Shown: positions 45,541-53,397 of the stretch, piece after piece
Layout: the number at the start of each line of letters is the position of its first letter
How positions within the stretch are numbered: position 1 is the stretch's first letter
From: Rubrolithibacter danxiaensis
GTDB taxonomy: Bacteria > Bacteroidota > Bacteroidia > Sphingobacteriales > Sphingobacteriaceae
Direction: 5' to 3'
Length of the DNA: 64,000 bases
Assembly: GCF_047272945.1 (NCBI RefSeq)
Contig: NZ_JBKOPS010000004.1
Coordinates: forward strand, 62,001 to 126,000
The notes under the pieces: generated by a model
Seen by the model: the letters and a program-made list of their open reading frames with translations, nothing else
What the model was told of the DNA's origin: nothing
Database searches by the model: none
Position numbers and translations under genes: made by a program

Positions 45541-46917
45541 TTAACCTTTTACAATTTTTAACAGCATGCCGGGTTTCAATGAATTATTCTCTACCCCATT
45601 AACTGCCTTTAATCCGCTAACTGTAACTCCTTTAAACTTAGCTGCTATTTTCAGCAGGGTATCGCCCGGCTGCACGCGGTATGCCATATATTTTGACGTT
45701 CGTAAAACTCCCGCATCTGCACCCGAAATTTTAAGCAGCTGGCCCGGTACAATAGTGGTTTGCTTCAGCTCATTCCAAACTTTCAGATCCTGTACTTCAA
45801 CATTAAATTTGGTTGCAATGCCAAGCAGCGTTTCGCCGCTCTTAACTTTATAATACCCGGGTTTAGCATTACTTTCCGGTTCTTTTTTAACTGCCGCAAG
45901 CAAAACCGGAGTTTCTGCCTGTACATTGTTATTGAAGACTTCGTATAAAGAACTGTAAACACTGTTATCTACAACCGGAATAACCACATTTTTTGGATCC
46001 CGGGGTGTTCCGTTAACAATTTTTTTAGTGTAAGACGAGTTGAGAAGGCTTAACTGTTTCAAATCCAGGTCCGTAGCTTTGGCAATACTTGCAAGTGAGA
46101 TTTGCTGGCTAACCCTGAAGACTTCCGTTTGGATGGGGAACTGAGGCTGAGCAGGCTCAATTGCATGCTTGCTGTAGTAATTCATTACATAAGCGGTTGC
46201 AATGAATGCAGGCACATAGTTCTGAGTTTCTACCGGCAATAAAGATCTGATCGACCAAAAGTTGCGTTTGCCTCCGGCTTTCTGAATTGCCCGGGCAACT
46301 CTTCCCATGCCGCAGTTATAAGATGCAATAGCCAGTAACCAGTCTCCAAACTGATCGTATGCATCACGGAGATAAGCTGCAGCAGCAGAGGTAGAAGCTA
46401 CGGGATCTTTTCGTTCATCCACCCATCTGTCAATTTTTAATCCATAACCTTTCCCTGTTGTAAACATAAATTGCCACAAACCCGTTGCACCTACCCTTGA
46501 TACGGCATACGGATCTAAAGCAGATTCGATTACTGAAAGGAACTTTACCTCCTGGGGTATATTCTTCTCCTTCAGAATCTTTTCATAAATAGGAAAATAA
46601 TACTGCGAAAGGCCAAGCATGCGTGAAATCTTTTCTTTTCCACGGCTGGTAAAAACATCAATATAATGCTGTACGTACTCGTTATAATCAAGCGGAACAT
46701 CTTTCTGAATAGAATCAAGTCGGCGCTTAAACACGAGGTTCTGGTAAGAAAGTGCAGGGTCTGCGCCAATACCAAGAATTACCAGGGAGGTATCTGTTAA
46801 TGCTTTAGAAATGCCTTTTGTATCAGACGAATCAATTTTTGTCTTATCCTTAATAGCGGCCATAGAAATAACCGAAATAAGAATAAACAAGGCCGAAGCC
46901 AGAGTTTTTCTCATCAT
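45541..46917 (-). CDS. mltD: Membrane-bound lytic transglycosylase D-like, with two LysM domains
   Basis: The 458-residue exported enzyme cleaves peptidoglycan glycan strands non-hydrolytically. A signal peptide is followed by a family-1 SLT domain (about 105-250) with the catalytic Glu in SVIESALDPYAVSRVGATGL and the SYNCGMG motif, and by two C-terminal LysM domains (about 353-398 and 411-456) that bind peptidoglycan. ATG at 46917 and 46914 are both possible starts. It lies 72 nt after gatA. Confidence 0.93.
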   Translation of the reverse strand: MMRKTLASALFILISVISMAAIKDKTKIDSSDTKGISKALTDTSLVILGIGADPALSYQNLVFKRRLDSIQKDVPLDYNEYVQHYIDVFTSRGKEKISRMLGLSQYYFPIYEKILKEKNIPQEVKFLSVIESALDPYAVSRVGATGLWQFMFTTGKGYGLKIDRWVDERKDPVASTSAAAAYLRDAYDQFGDWLLAIASYNCGMGRVARAIQKAGGKRNFWSIRSLLPVETQNYVPAFIATAYVMNYYSKHAIEPAQPQFPIQTEVFRVSQQISLASIAKATDLDLKQLSLLNSSYTKKIVNGTPRDPKNVVIPVVDNSVYSSLYEVFNNNVQAETPVLLAAVKKEPESNAKPGYYKVKSGETLLGIATKFNVEVQDLKVWNELKQTTIVPGQLLKISGADAGVLRTSKYMAYRVQPGDTLLKIAAKFKGVTVSGLKAVNGVENNSLKPGMLLKIVKG

Positions 46918-46989
46918 ACAATTAGTTTGAAGCCCTAAGGCCGGTAAGACTTAGTATCCCCTCTTTCTACGACTGTAAAACCACTAAGT

Positions 46990-48414
46990 TCAGTTTAACT
47001 CCATAAAATGTTTTGAAAATGCAAGTAATTCTGCCTCTCCAAAACGTTTCCCCAAAAACTGTATTCCTAACGGTAAGTTTTCTGAATTATTGCCTGTGGG
47101 AAGTGAGATTGCCGGAATACCTGCCAGGGAAGCCTGTACCGTAAAGATATCCGCAAGGTACATTGTTACGGGATCGTCCAGTTTTTCGCCGATTTTAAAT
47201 GCCGGGCCGGGCGTTGTAGGCATCAATATAAAATCGTGATTATTCAGGATCTCATCCATTTTATCACGTATCAGGCGGCGAACTTTCTGTGCTTTTGCAT
47301 AATAAGCATCGTAGTAACCTGCACTTAAAACAAAGGTGCCCAACATAATTCGCCGTTTTACTTCTTCTCCAAAACCTTCTGACCGTGATTTTTTATAGGT
47401 TGACTCTAAGTCGTACGCGTTGGGACTTTGGTAACCAAAATGCACGCCATCATAACGAGCCAGATTGGATGAAGCTTCTGCGGTTGTTAAGATATAATAA
47501 GCAGGAATTACATAATCAAGATACGGGAACGAAATAGGTTCAACCAAATGCCCGGCATCTTTCAATTGTTGAATGGCCTTTTCGGTTGCAGCTTTTACTT
47601 CCGGATCAAGCCCGTCGGCAGTCAATGCTTCAGGAAGATAAGCGATCCTTTTTGTTCCGGTATGTTCCAGGTTCTGCGTGTAAGAAACTACAGGCGCAGT
47701 GGAAACGGTACTGTCATATTCGTCTGCTCCAGCTATTACTTCAAGCAGTAAAGCTGCATCTTCAATAGAATTTGTAATTGGCCCCACCTGATCAAACGAG
47801 GAGGCGTAAGCTATAATTCCATACCTGGAAACACGACCATAGGTTGGTTTTAAACCTATAACCCCACAGAAAGAAGCAGGCTGTCTGACCGATCCTCCGG
47901 TATCCGTTCCTAAAGCTGCCATACACAAGCCAGCCTGCACAGCTACAGCAGAGCCTCCCGATGACCCGCCGGAAACACGGTCCGTATCAGCAAAATTCTT
48001 TACAGGGCCATGGTAAGAAGTTTCATTTGATCCTCCCATGGCAAATTCATCACAGTTCAGCCTTCCTATTATTATGGCATCTTCTGCAAGCAAGCGCTCT
48101 ACAACAGTAGATGAGTAAATAGACTTATATCCTTCTAATATTTTTGAGCAGGCAGAAACTCCGTGATCGCGGTAGCAAATATTATCCTTAATACCGATAA
48201 CCATTCCGGCCAGTTTTCCGCCCGTGCCTTTGTTTATTTTTTCATGAACTTCTTCAGCTCTAACCTTAGCCTCTTCTGCATAAACTTCCACAAATGCATT
48301 CAAGTCTTTATGCACGTCTATCTGCTGAAGATAATCTGCAACAATTTCAGGTAATGTAAATTTACCTTCTTTAATCTGAGATTGTATTTCTTTTAAAGAT
48401 GAATACGGTTCCAT
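46990..48414 (-). CDS. gatA: Glutamyl-tRNA(Gln) amidotransferase subunit A
   Basis: GatA is the amidase of GatCAB, which converts Glu-tRNA(Gln) (and Asp-tRNA(Asn)) to the amidated forms using glutamine-derived ammonia. The 474-residue protein carries the amidase Ser-cisSer-Lys triad: K76 in GIKDNI, S151 in VSGGSSGGSA and S175 in GTDTGGSVRQPA. gatB and gatC are not in the window. Confidence 0.96.
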   Translation of the reverse strand: MEPYSSLKEIQSQIKEGKFTLPEIVADYLQQIDVHKDLNAFVEVYAEEAKVRAEEVHEKINKGTGGKLAGMVIGIKDNICYRDHGVSACSKILEGYKSIYSSTVVERLLAEDAIIIGRLNCDEFAMGGSNETSYHGPVKNFADTDRVSGGSSGGSAVAVQAGLCMAALGTDTGGSVRQPASFCGVIGLKPTYGRVSRYGIIAYASSFDQVGPITNSIEDAALLLEVIAGADEYDSTVSTAPVVSYTQNLEHTGTKRIAYLPEALTADGLDPEVKAATEKAIQQLKDAGHLVEPISFPYLDYVIPAYYILTTAEASSNLARYDGVHFGYQSPNAYDLESTYKKSRSEGFGEEVKRRIMLGTFVLSAGYYDAYYAKAQKVRRLIRDKMDEILNNHDFILMPTTPGPAFKIGEKLDDPVTMYLADIFTVQASLAGIPAISLPTGNNSENLPLGIQFLGKRFGEAELLAFSKHFMELN

Positions 48415-48488
48415 GCCCGAAAGTAGGAATTTCTTTTAAATGACACTGTACGGAAAGCAAACTTGCCGCATTTTAAACAATATGTTTT

Positions 48489-48496
48489 CAAAAATA
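48489..48496 (-). promoter_or_regulatory. Candidate -7 promoter element for gatA
   Basis: The minus strand reads TATTTTTG (perfect TAnnTTTG), 74 nt before the gatA ATG and just after the tatA terminator hairpin. No -33 TTTG at standard spacing. Confidence 0.4.
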
Positions 48497-48503
48497 GTAG
48501 AAC

Positions 48504-48535
48504 AAAAATGCCTCATGTTATTCCAACACGAGGCA
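48504..48535 (-). terminator. Intrinsic terminator after tatA
   Basis: An 11-bp stem with one A-C mismatch pairs 48509-48519 with 48525-48535 around a 5-nt loop. On the minus strand it is followed by TTTTT (48504-48508). It lies 27 nt past the tatA stop and ahead of the gatA -7 element, so it ends the tat transcript. Confidence 0.75.
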
Positions 48536-48561
48536 CTTATATTATTAATTATATAATTATT

Positions 48562-48756
48562 TTAACGTCTTTTCAAATCGTCCTCAGTATCAACAGGTGG
48601 TTCACCGTTCTGAGCGTTTTTAAATTCTTTAACACCTTTTCCTAGTCCACGCATCAATTCAGGAATTTTGCGCCCTCCGAATAACAGCAAAATAGCCACT
48701 ATGATCAGGATGATTTCAGGGCCGCCTAAGCCAGCCAGTAAGATTGTAGTTGTCAT
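48562..48756 (-). CDS. tatA: Sec-independent translocase protein TatA/E
   Basis: The 64-residue TatA-type protein has one N-terminal membrane helix (GLGGPEIILIIVAILLLFGG) and the amphipathic helix starting KIPELMRGLGKGVKEFKNA, with the FGG hinge and conserved Phe-Lys. It would form the Tat pore with TatC, which is not in the window. It follows a second tatA-like gene by 11 nt. Confidence 0.93.
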   Translation of the reverse strand: MTTTILLAGLGGPEIILIIVAILLLFGGRKIPELMRGLGKGVKEFKNAQNGEPPVDTEDDLKRR

Positions 48757-48767
48757 ATTAATAAGTT

Positions 48768-49103
48768 TTATGCCTGGTTTACCTCAGACGAATTAGTTTT
48801 TTCAGTAGTTGAATTTAAATCTGCAGTAGCTGAACTTTCAGTACTAGTTGAATTTACATCTGTTGTGCTGCCGCTTACGTTCGAAGTTGAATTTACATTC
48901 AAATCGTCCTGAACAGCATTAATGTTGCGATGGATTTCCCGTTTCACACCATCAGATGCATCTTTAAATTCTCGAATGCCCTGTCCTAACCCACGAGCCA
49001 ACTGCGGAAGCTTGTTTCCGCCAAACAACAAAAGAACAGCGAACAGAATTAACAGCAGTTCCGGAGTTCCAATGTTCATAAACAATAACATTGAAGTTTG
49101 CAT
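48768..49103 (-). CDS. tatA: Second TatA/E-like protein with low-complexity tail
   Basis: The 111-residue protein has the same TatA core (TPELLLILFAVLLLFGGNKL, then ARGLGQGIREFKDA) followed by a Ser/Thr/Asn-rich tail of about 50 residues made of 13-residue imperfect repeats. I choose the ATG at 49103; the open frame extends to a TTG at 49109, and later Met codons at residues 5 and 9 are also possible. It is adjacent to a shorter tatA and probably shares its promoter. Confidence 0.85.
   Translation of the reverse strand: MQTSMLLFMNIGTPELLLILFAVLLLFGGNKLPQLARGLGQGIREFKDASDGVKREIHRNINAVQDDLNVNSTSNVSGSTTDVNSTSTESSATADLNSTTEKTNSSEVNQA
48795..48911. repeat. 39-nt imperfect tandem repeat in the tail of the second tatA
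   Basis: The motif AGTTGAATTTA(A/C)AT occurs at 48807, 48846 and 48885, spaced exactly 39 nt apart. It encodes three 13-residue units beginning VNSTS, VNSTS and LNSTT. The outer borders are approximate because the units diverge. Confidence 0.6.
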
Positions 49104-49127
49104 TATCAATTGATTTAATGAAGTTTA

Positions 49128-49135
49128 CAAATATA
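49128..49135 (-). promoter_or_regulatory. Candidate -7 promoter element for the tatA pair
   Basis: The minus strand reads TATATTTG, a perfect TAnnTTTG, 24 nt before the ATG at 49103. The nearest TTTG upstream is 27 nt away, longer than usual. Confidence 0.4.
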
Positions 49136-49177
49136 CGTAATTTTAATCCACTTAGATTTTAACAAATTTGATTTTCT

Positions 49178-50443
49178 TTAATTCGCAAGCCAGCCTTCGG
49201 GGTTCATCGGGAGTGCTCCTTTACGAACTTCAAAGTGCAGTTGTGTGGTGCCATCCGAAGCATCCGTTAACACTGTTCCGATGGTTTGTTTTACAGATAC
49301 TTTTTGCCCCCTTGACACGCTTACTGATTTTAAATTAGAATAAACGGTAAAATACTCGCCATGTCTGATTAAAACGGCATACATGCCTCCAATATTTTGC
49401 ACCGTACTCACATCGCCTGAAAATACTGCTCTTACTGCAGCTCCTTCAGCTGTTTTAATATCTACACCATTGTTTTCTACTGTAACATTTACACCATAAC
49501 CGTGGTTTCCAAATCCCTCCACAATTGTTCCAACTGCAACCGGCCAGGGCAGGCGCCCACGATTACTTAAAAAGTCAGAAGATAATTTGGCTGCTTCAGG
49601 TGTAGCAGCCAGAATGCTTGACCCTCTTGCAAGCGGCTTGGCAGTAGGCGCATCGCGATTTTCGGCTTTTGCTTTAGCAGCAGCTTCCCTTGCTTCCTCT
49701 TCAGCTTTACGGCGGGCTTCAGCAATTTCACGTTCGATAGCATTTTGTATTGCCCGGTTTAAACGCTTTGATTCCTTTTGTTTCTGGGTAAGCTCCTGCT
49801 TTAACTGCCTTTCCTGTTTGCTAAGCGAAGTAAGCACTTTCGCCTGGTTGTTCTTCTCATTCCCAAGAGTTGCCTTTTCTTTCTCCTGATCTTGCAAAAG
49901 GCTGCTTTTCTCCCTTTTATTCTTATCGAGCTCTACGATTTTTATCCCCAGTTCTTTTTGAGTTTCCTGGATATACCGGGCTTGTTTCTTTCGGTATTCA
50001 CCAAACTGCTGCAAATACTTTAAGCGTTTATAGGCCTGATTAAAATCCTTCGCAGCGAAAATAAACATCAGCTTACTGTAGGCACTCTGGTTGCGAAAAG
50101 CAAAAAGAACCATGCCTGCATATTCTTTCTTCAACTTAATCAGTTGCGACTGAAGTGAATGAACGGTATTCGTATTTTCAGAAATCTGATTATCCAGCAG
50201 CCGTACTTCCGAATTAATTGTTCTTATTTTTTCTTCCCGCAAGCGGATCTGGGCGTTTAAAGCATTAATTTGCTTTAATGATAATCTTTTACTGCTGGAT
50301 GTTTTATTCAGGCTGCTCCTCAACAATTCAATCTCACGCGTTAAAGCCTCTTTTCTTCTCTTCAATTCGGCGCTGCTTTGACCAAAAGCTTGTCCGCAAA
50401 GAAAAATAAAGCCAAGAAAAACCAGAATTTTAGTAAATCTCAT
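49178..50443 (-). CDS. EnvC-like murein hydrolase activator (degenerate M23/LytM domain)
   Basis: The 421-residue exported protein has a signal peptide (to about 21), a long coiled coil (about 22-250, heptad-rich LKRRKEALTREIELL), an Ala-rich linker and a C-terminal LytM-type fold (about 300-421). The M23 zinc ligands are mostly lost: the usual HxGxD site reads NNGVD, the YxHL site reads YSNL, and HLHF reads QLHF. This is the pattern of EnvC/NlpD activators, which switch on amidases at the septum rather than cut peptidoglycan themselves. It is the last gene of the dut-TPR-DUF4292 series. Confidence 0.85.
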   Translation of the reverse strand: MRFTKILVFLGFIFLCGQAFGQSSAELKRRKEALTREIELLRSSLNKTSSSKRLSLKQINALNAQIRLREEKIRTINSEVRLLDNQISENTNTVHSLQSQLIKLKKEYAGMVLFAFRNQSAYSKLMFIFAAKDFNQAYKRLKYLQQFGEYRKKQARYIQETQKELGIKIVELDKNKREKSSLLQDQEKEKATLGNEKNNQAKVLTSLSKQERQLKQELTQKQKESKRLNRAIQNAIEREIAEARRKAEEEAREAAAKAKAENRDAPTAKPLARGSSILAATPEAAKLSSDFLSNRGRLPWPVAVGTIVEGFGNHGYGVNVTVENNGVDIKTAEGAAVRAVFSGDVSTVQNIGGMYAVLIRHGEYFTVYSNLKSVSVSRGQKVSVKQTIGTVLTDASDGTTQLHFEVRKGALPMNPEGWLAN

Positions 50444-50460
50444 CTAACAAATCTATTTAT

Positions 50461-51252
50461 TTAATCGATGACGGAAAATCTTTTTGGAACACTGAACGGA
50501 AAATCCAGGGTTTCATTAATAGAAACCTGGTTGTAATGTAGCAGAAGTGCTACATTTTTAGAAGCTGCAATTGATTTGATATCAACAGAAAAAGGCATCG
50601 CCTGATCTGAAACCGCATTAAAATCAGAATATCGAACATTTAACTCCTGTTTTGACTCCGCATCTTTCAATAAAGTTCCTATAACTTTAGTTGCCGCATT
50701 AAAATTAACGGCATAGGTCAGGCTTTTAGTTTCGCCAGACAAGGAGGGATTTTGCGCATTATTAAAATTAAGTATAGAATTATCTGAAATAAACTCAGGC
50801 GGGCAATTTCCTACCAGGAGAGACTGTAAAGTTTTAAAATTAATTTCCCTGTTTGCGTACCGGTAAATATAACTGAAGGGCTTACGTATATAGGTTCCTT
50901 CGATACGGTTCAGAATCTTTAAGCTGTCAGGAGTAATTAACGCACGGGCCACCTCGATACCAGCTATAGCTGTAACAGAAACCCATATCTTTTCATCTTT
51001 TTGTATACGGATGTTCATTGTGACATCGTTATCCTTATTATCAATTGAAAAGTTAGTTTTGGCCTTAACAGACAGCGTTTTAAAATTCAATTGTTTTGCT
51101 GCAATATCCCTTAAAATAGCTTCTTTAGAACCGGTTCTATTAACAGTTTTTTTTACCGGTTCAGTTACCGCCTGCTTCCGGGTTTTACAAGCTGTAAAAG
51201 CCACGAGCAGCACCGGGATGATCCATAATTTATTCAGAATAGTTCTTCTCAT
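50461..51252 (-). CDS. DUF4292 family lipoprotein, LolB-like
   Basis: The 263-residue lipoprotein starts with a signal ending in the lipobox FTAC (Cys at residue 21). The mature part is beta-rich, with the family pattern SVKAKTNFSIDNKDNDVTMN, then KIWVSVTAIAGIEVARALIT and the Leu-rich LQSLLVGN. The order of these elements resembles LolA/LolB, the lipoprotein carriers and outer-membrane receptors, so a role in lipoprotein sorting is possible; this is my comparison by eye. Its start overlaps the end of the TPR gene by 23 nt, and the EnvC-like gene follows after 17 nt. Confidence 0.83.
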   Translation of the reverse strand: MRRTILNKLWIIPVLLVAFTACKTRKQAVTEPVKKTVNRTGSKEAILRDIAAKQLNFKTLSVKAKTNFSIDNKDNDVTMNIRIQKDEKIWVSVTAIAGIEVARALITPDSLKILNRIEGTYIRKPFSYIYRYANREINFKTLQSLLVGNCPPEFISDNSILNFNNAQNPSLSGETKSLTYAVNFNAATKVIGTLLKDAESKQELNVRYSDFNAVSDQAMPFSVDIKSIAASKNVALLLHYNQVSINETLDFPFSVPKRFSVID

Positions 51253-52960
51253 TAATCTTTTTCTCTAATTGCTTCGATTTCAACCCTTTATCGCGGGCTT
51301 TCTTCCACTGCTCCAGTGCTTTTCCCTGTTCGCCGTTGTGAAATAAAATATCTCCATAATGTTCGAGCTTCACCGCACTGCCTTTCTTATCATTATTGAT
51401 CGCTTTTTCTATCCAAAGTTTAGCCTCTTTATACTTTTTTTGTTTAAAAAGTATCCAGGCGTAGGTATCTTCAAAAGAAGCGTTTCCCGGATCCAATTCA
51501 TTGGAGCGAAGTGACATTTTTTCTGCCTTATCCAGATTGCTTCCTCTTAACGATAAATAATACGCATAATTGTTAAGGGCGTACGCATTATCTTCATCTA
51601 TTTGTAAAGCTTTTTCGTAGGCCTGATCTGATTCCTCGTTCCTTTTTAAGCCAGAATAAGCATCGCCAAGGCTTGAATAAATTTGCGCCAACGCTTCTTT
51701 ATTTTCTGTTTCGAGTTTTTCTGCATTTTTAAGATGGGTTATAGCTATCTCAAACTCGTTTTTTTGAAGATAGCCCAAGCCTGTTAAAAGATAGAGTTGG
51801 GCCTGGTTTGGAAATAATGAAAGCGCTTCTTCTCCATCTTTTATCACTGAATCCACCTCACCCAGATTGATTTCTATCCTGATTAGCTGTTCCCATATCA
51901 AATACACCTGATTATTCAGTTTCAATGCATTTTTATAGGCATTACGGGCTTCGGATAGCTTATTTTGCTGAAACAGCACATCTCCGTATAGTGAAAATGC
52001 TTTTGGGTCCCCCGGATGTGCTTTAACTATTAATACTGCTAATTCTTCTGCTTCGTTCCTTCTTGCAGGATTAGAGAACTGCGGGAAATACGATAAAACA
52101 ATTTTCACTTTGGTATCGATACTTAGGGCAGGATTGCCAAAAGCATCTTTGAGCTCGGCAGAAGCTTCCGCCTCCCTACCCAGGTTACGGTACACATCGG
52201 CCAGCGAAATACGGGTAAAAGGATTATCCGGATCCAGGGATTTTGCCTGCTGCAGGATTGTTAAGGCATTCGCCGGTTTTTTGGCATCCAGATATAAATC
52301 AGACAGCAGGAGATAATTCCTGATATCTGCAGGATTGCTTTTTATCTGGTGTTCGATCTCTTCGATCACTTTATCGGTTTTCCCCTGCTTTAAGAACACA
52401 CGTTGTTTTAAGGAACTCAACTCCTGGCTGTAGCCAAATCTCTTTTCGACGATTTCGTACAGTTTAGCTGCATCATTTACCTTATTTTGTAATAACAATA
52501 CATTAGCTTTATCAAAATAATAGGCAGTTTTTTGAGGATCAATTCTGATAAGATCTGTAAATACCAATTCGAGCGATGGCCAATTGCCGGTTTTTTTATA
52601 AATATCTGCAAGAAGCAGCCAATACCATTCGTTATCTGAATCTACGGTTACTGCTTCACGGGCAAAATGCTCGGCTTCGCTCTCATCATTCTGATTGTGG
52701 TACAGGTTGCCAAGCTCAAACAGGGAAGCTCCGTTACCCGGGTCTATTTCTATTACCCGCCGGAAATATTCGCCGGCAAGTTGAAAGTTTTGAATTGATT
52801 TTGCTTTTAGCCCTTCAAAAAAATAGTTTTTAATTACTGCACTGTCCGAAGCCGTTAACATTCGGCCTGTAACTATTACAAATTGTTTGTTTGTTTTCTG
52901 TTGTGAGAAAGCAAAGCAAGGAACAAAAAGTAACGCTGTTAGTAATTGCCTTGTATTCAT
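51230..52960 (-). CDS. Tetratricopeptide-repeat protein
   Basis: The protein has a signal peptide (MNTRQLLTALLFVPCFAFS) followed by about a dozen TPR units over nearly its whole length, for example NFQLAGEYFRRVIEIDPGNG near residue 58 and YALNNYAYYLSLRGSNLDKA near 455. It is predicted to be a periplasmic or outer-membrane-associated scaffold. I start it at ATG 52960, 2 nt after the dut stop; the longer frame begins with TTG at 52966. Neighbours (DUF4292 lipoprotein, EnvC-like activator) suggest a role in envelope assembly. Partners are unknown. Confidence 0.88.
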   Translation of the reverse strand: MNTRQLLTALLFVPCFAFSQQKTNKQFVIVTGRMLTASDSAVIKNYFFEGLKAKSIQNFQLAGEYFRRVIEIDPGNGASLFELGNLYHNQNDESEAEHFAREAVTVDSDNEWYWLLLADIYKKTGNWPSLELVFTDLIRIDPQKTAYYFDKANVLLLQNKVNDAAKLYEIVEKRFGYSQELSSLKQRVFLKQGKTDKVIEEIEHQIKSNPADIRNYLLLSDLYLDAKKPANALTILQQAKSLDPDNPFTRISLADVYRNLGREAEASAELKDAFGNPALSIDTKVKIVLSYFPQFSNPARRNEAEELAVLIVKAHPGDPKAFSLYGDVLFQQNKLSEARNAYKNALKLNNQVYLIWEQLIRIEINLGEVDSVIKDGEEALSLFPNQAQLYLLTGLGYLQKNEFEIAITHLKNAEKLETENKEALAQIYSSLGDAYSGLKRNEESDQAYEKALQIDEDNAYALNNYAYYLSLRGSNLDKAEKMSLRSNELDPGNASFEDTYAWILFKQKKYKEAKLWIEKAINNDKKGSAVKLEHYGDILFHNGEQGKALEQWKKARDKGLKSKQLEKKINEKNYSE

Positions 52961-52962
52961 TA

Positions 52963-53397
52963 TCAAACACCCGTATGGCCATAGCCCCCGGCTCCTCTTT
53001 CTGTTTCAGTTAACAACTCTACTTCCTCCCACAAAATCTGCTCGTGCTTTGCAATAATCATTTGAGCAATGCGGTCGCCGTTGCTGATTTCAAAATCTTT
53101 ATCAGAAAAATTTATTAAAAGGATTTTAATTTCCCCTCTGTAATCAGCATCAATGGTGCCGGGAGAATTTAAAACAGTAATACCATGTTTTAACGCAAGG
53201 CCGCTTCTTGGCCGTATCTGAGCTTCATAGCCAACAGGAAGTTCTATAAACAAGCCGGTGGGAATTAAAAGCCGCTGCATGGGAGCAAGCACTACGGTTC
53301 CGTCAGGTAAAAATGCCCGCAGATCCATTCCGGCAGAAGCTTCTGTCTCATACAAAGGCAATTGATTATCAGACCGGTTTATAATTCTTACATTCAT
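52963..53397 (-). CDS. dut: dUTP diphosphatase
   Basis: dUTPase hydrolyses dUTP to dUMP, supplying dTMP synthesis and keeping uracil out of DNA. The 144-residue trimeric-type protein shows all motifs: AGMDLRA (motif 1), RPRSGLALKHGI (2), GTIDADYRGEI (3), NGDRIAQMII (4) and the C-terminal RGAGGYGHTG (5). It overlaps the flippase gene by 4 nt (ATGA). Confidence 0.97.
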   Translation of the reverse strand: MNVRIINRSDNQLPLYETEASAGMDLRAFLPDGTVVLAPMQRLLIPTGLFIELPVGYEAQIRPRSGLALKHGITVLNSPGTIDADYRGEIKILLINFSDKDFEISNGDRIAQMIIAKHEQILWEEVELLTETERGAGGYGHTGV

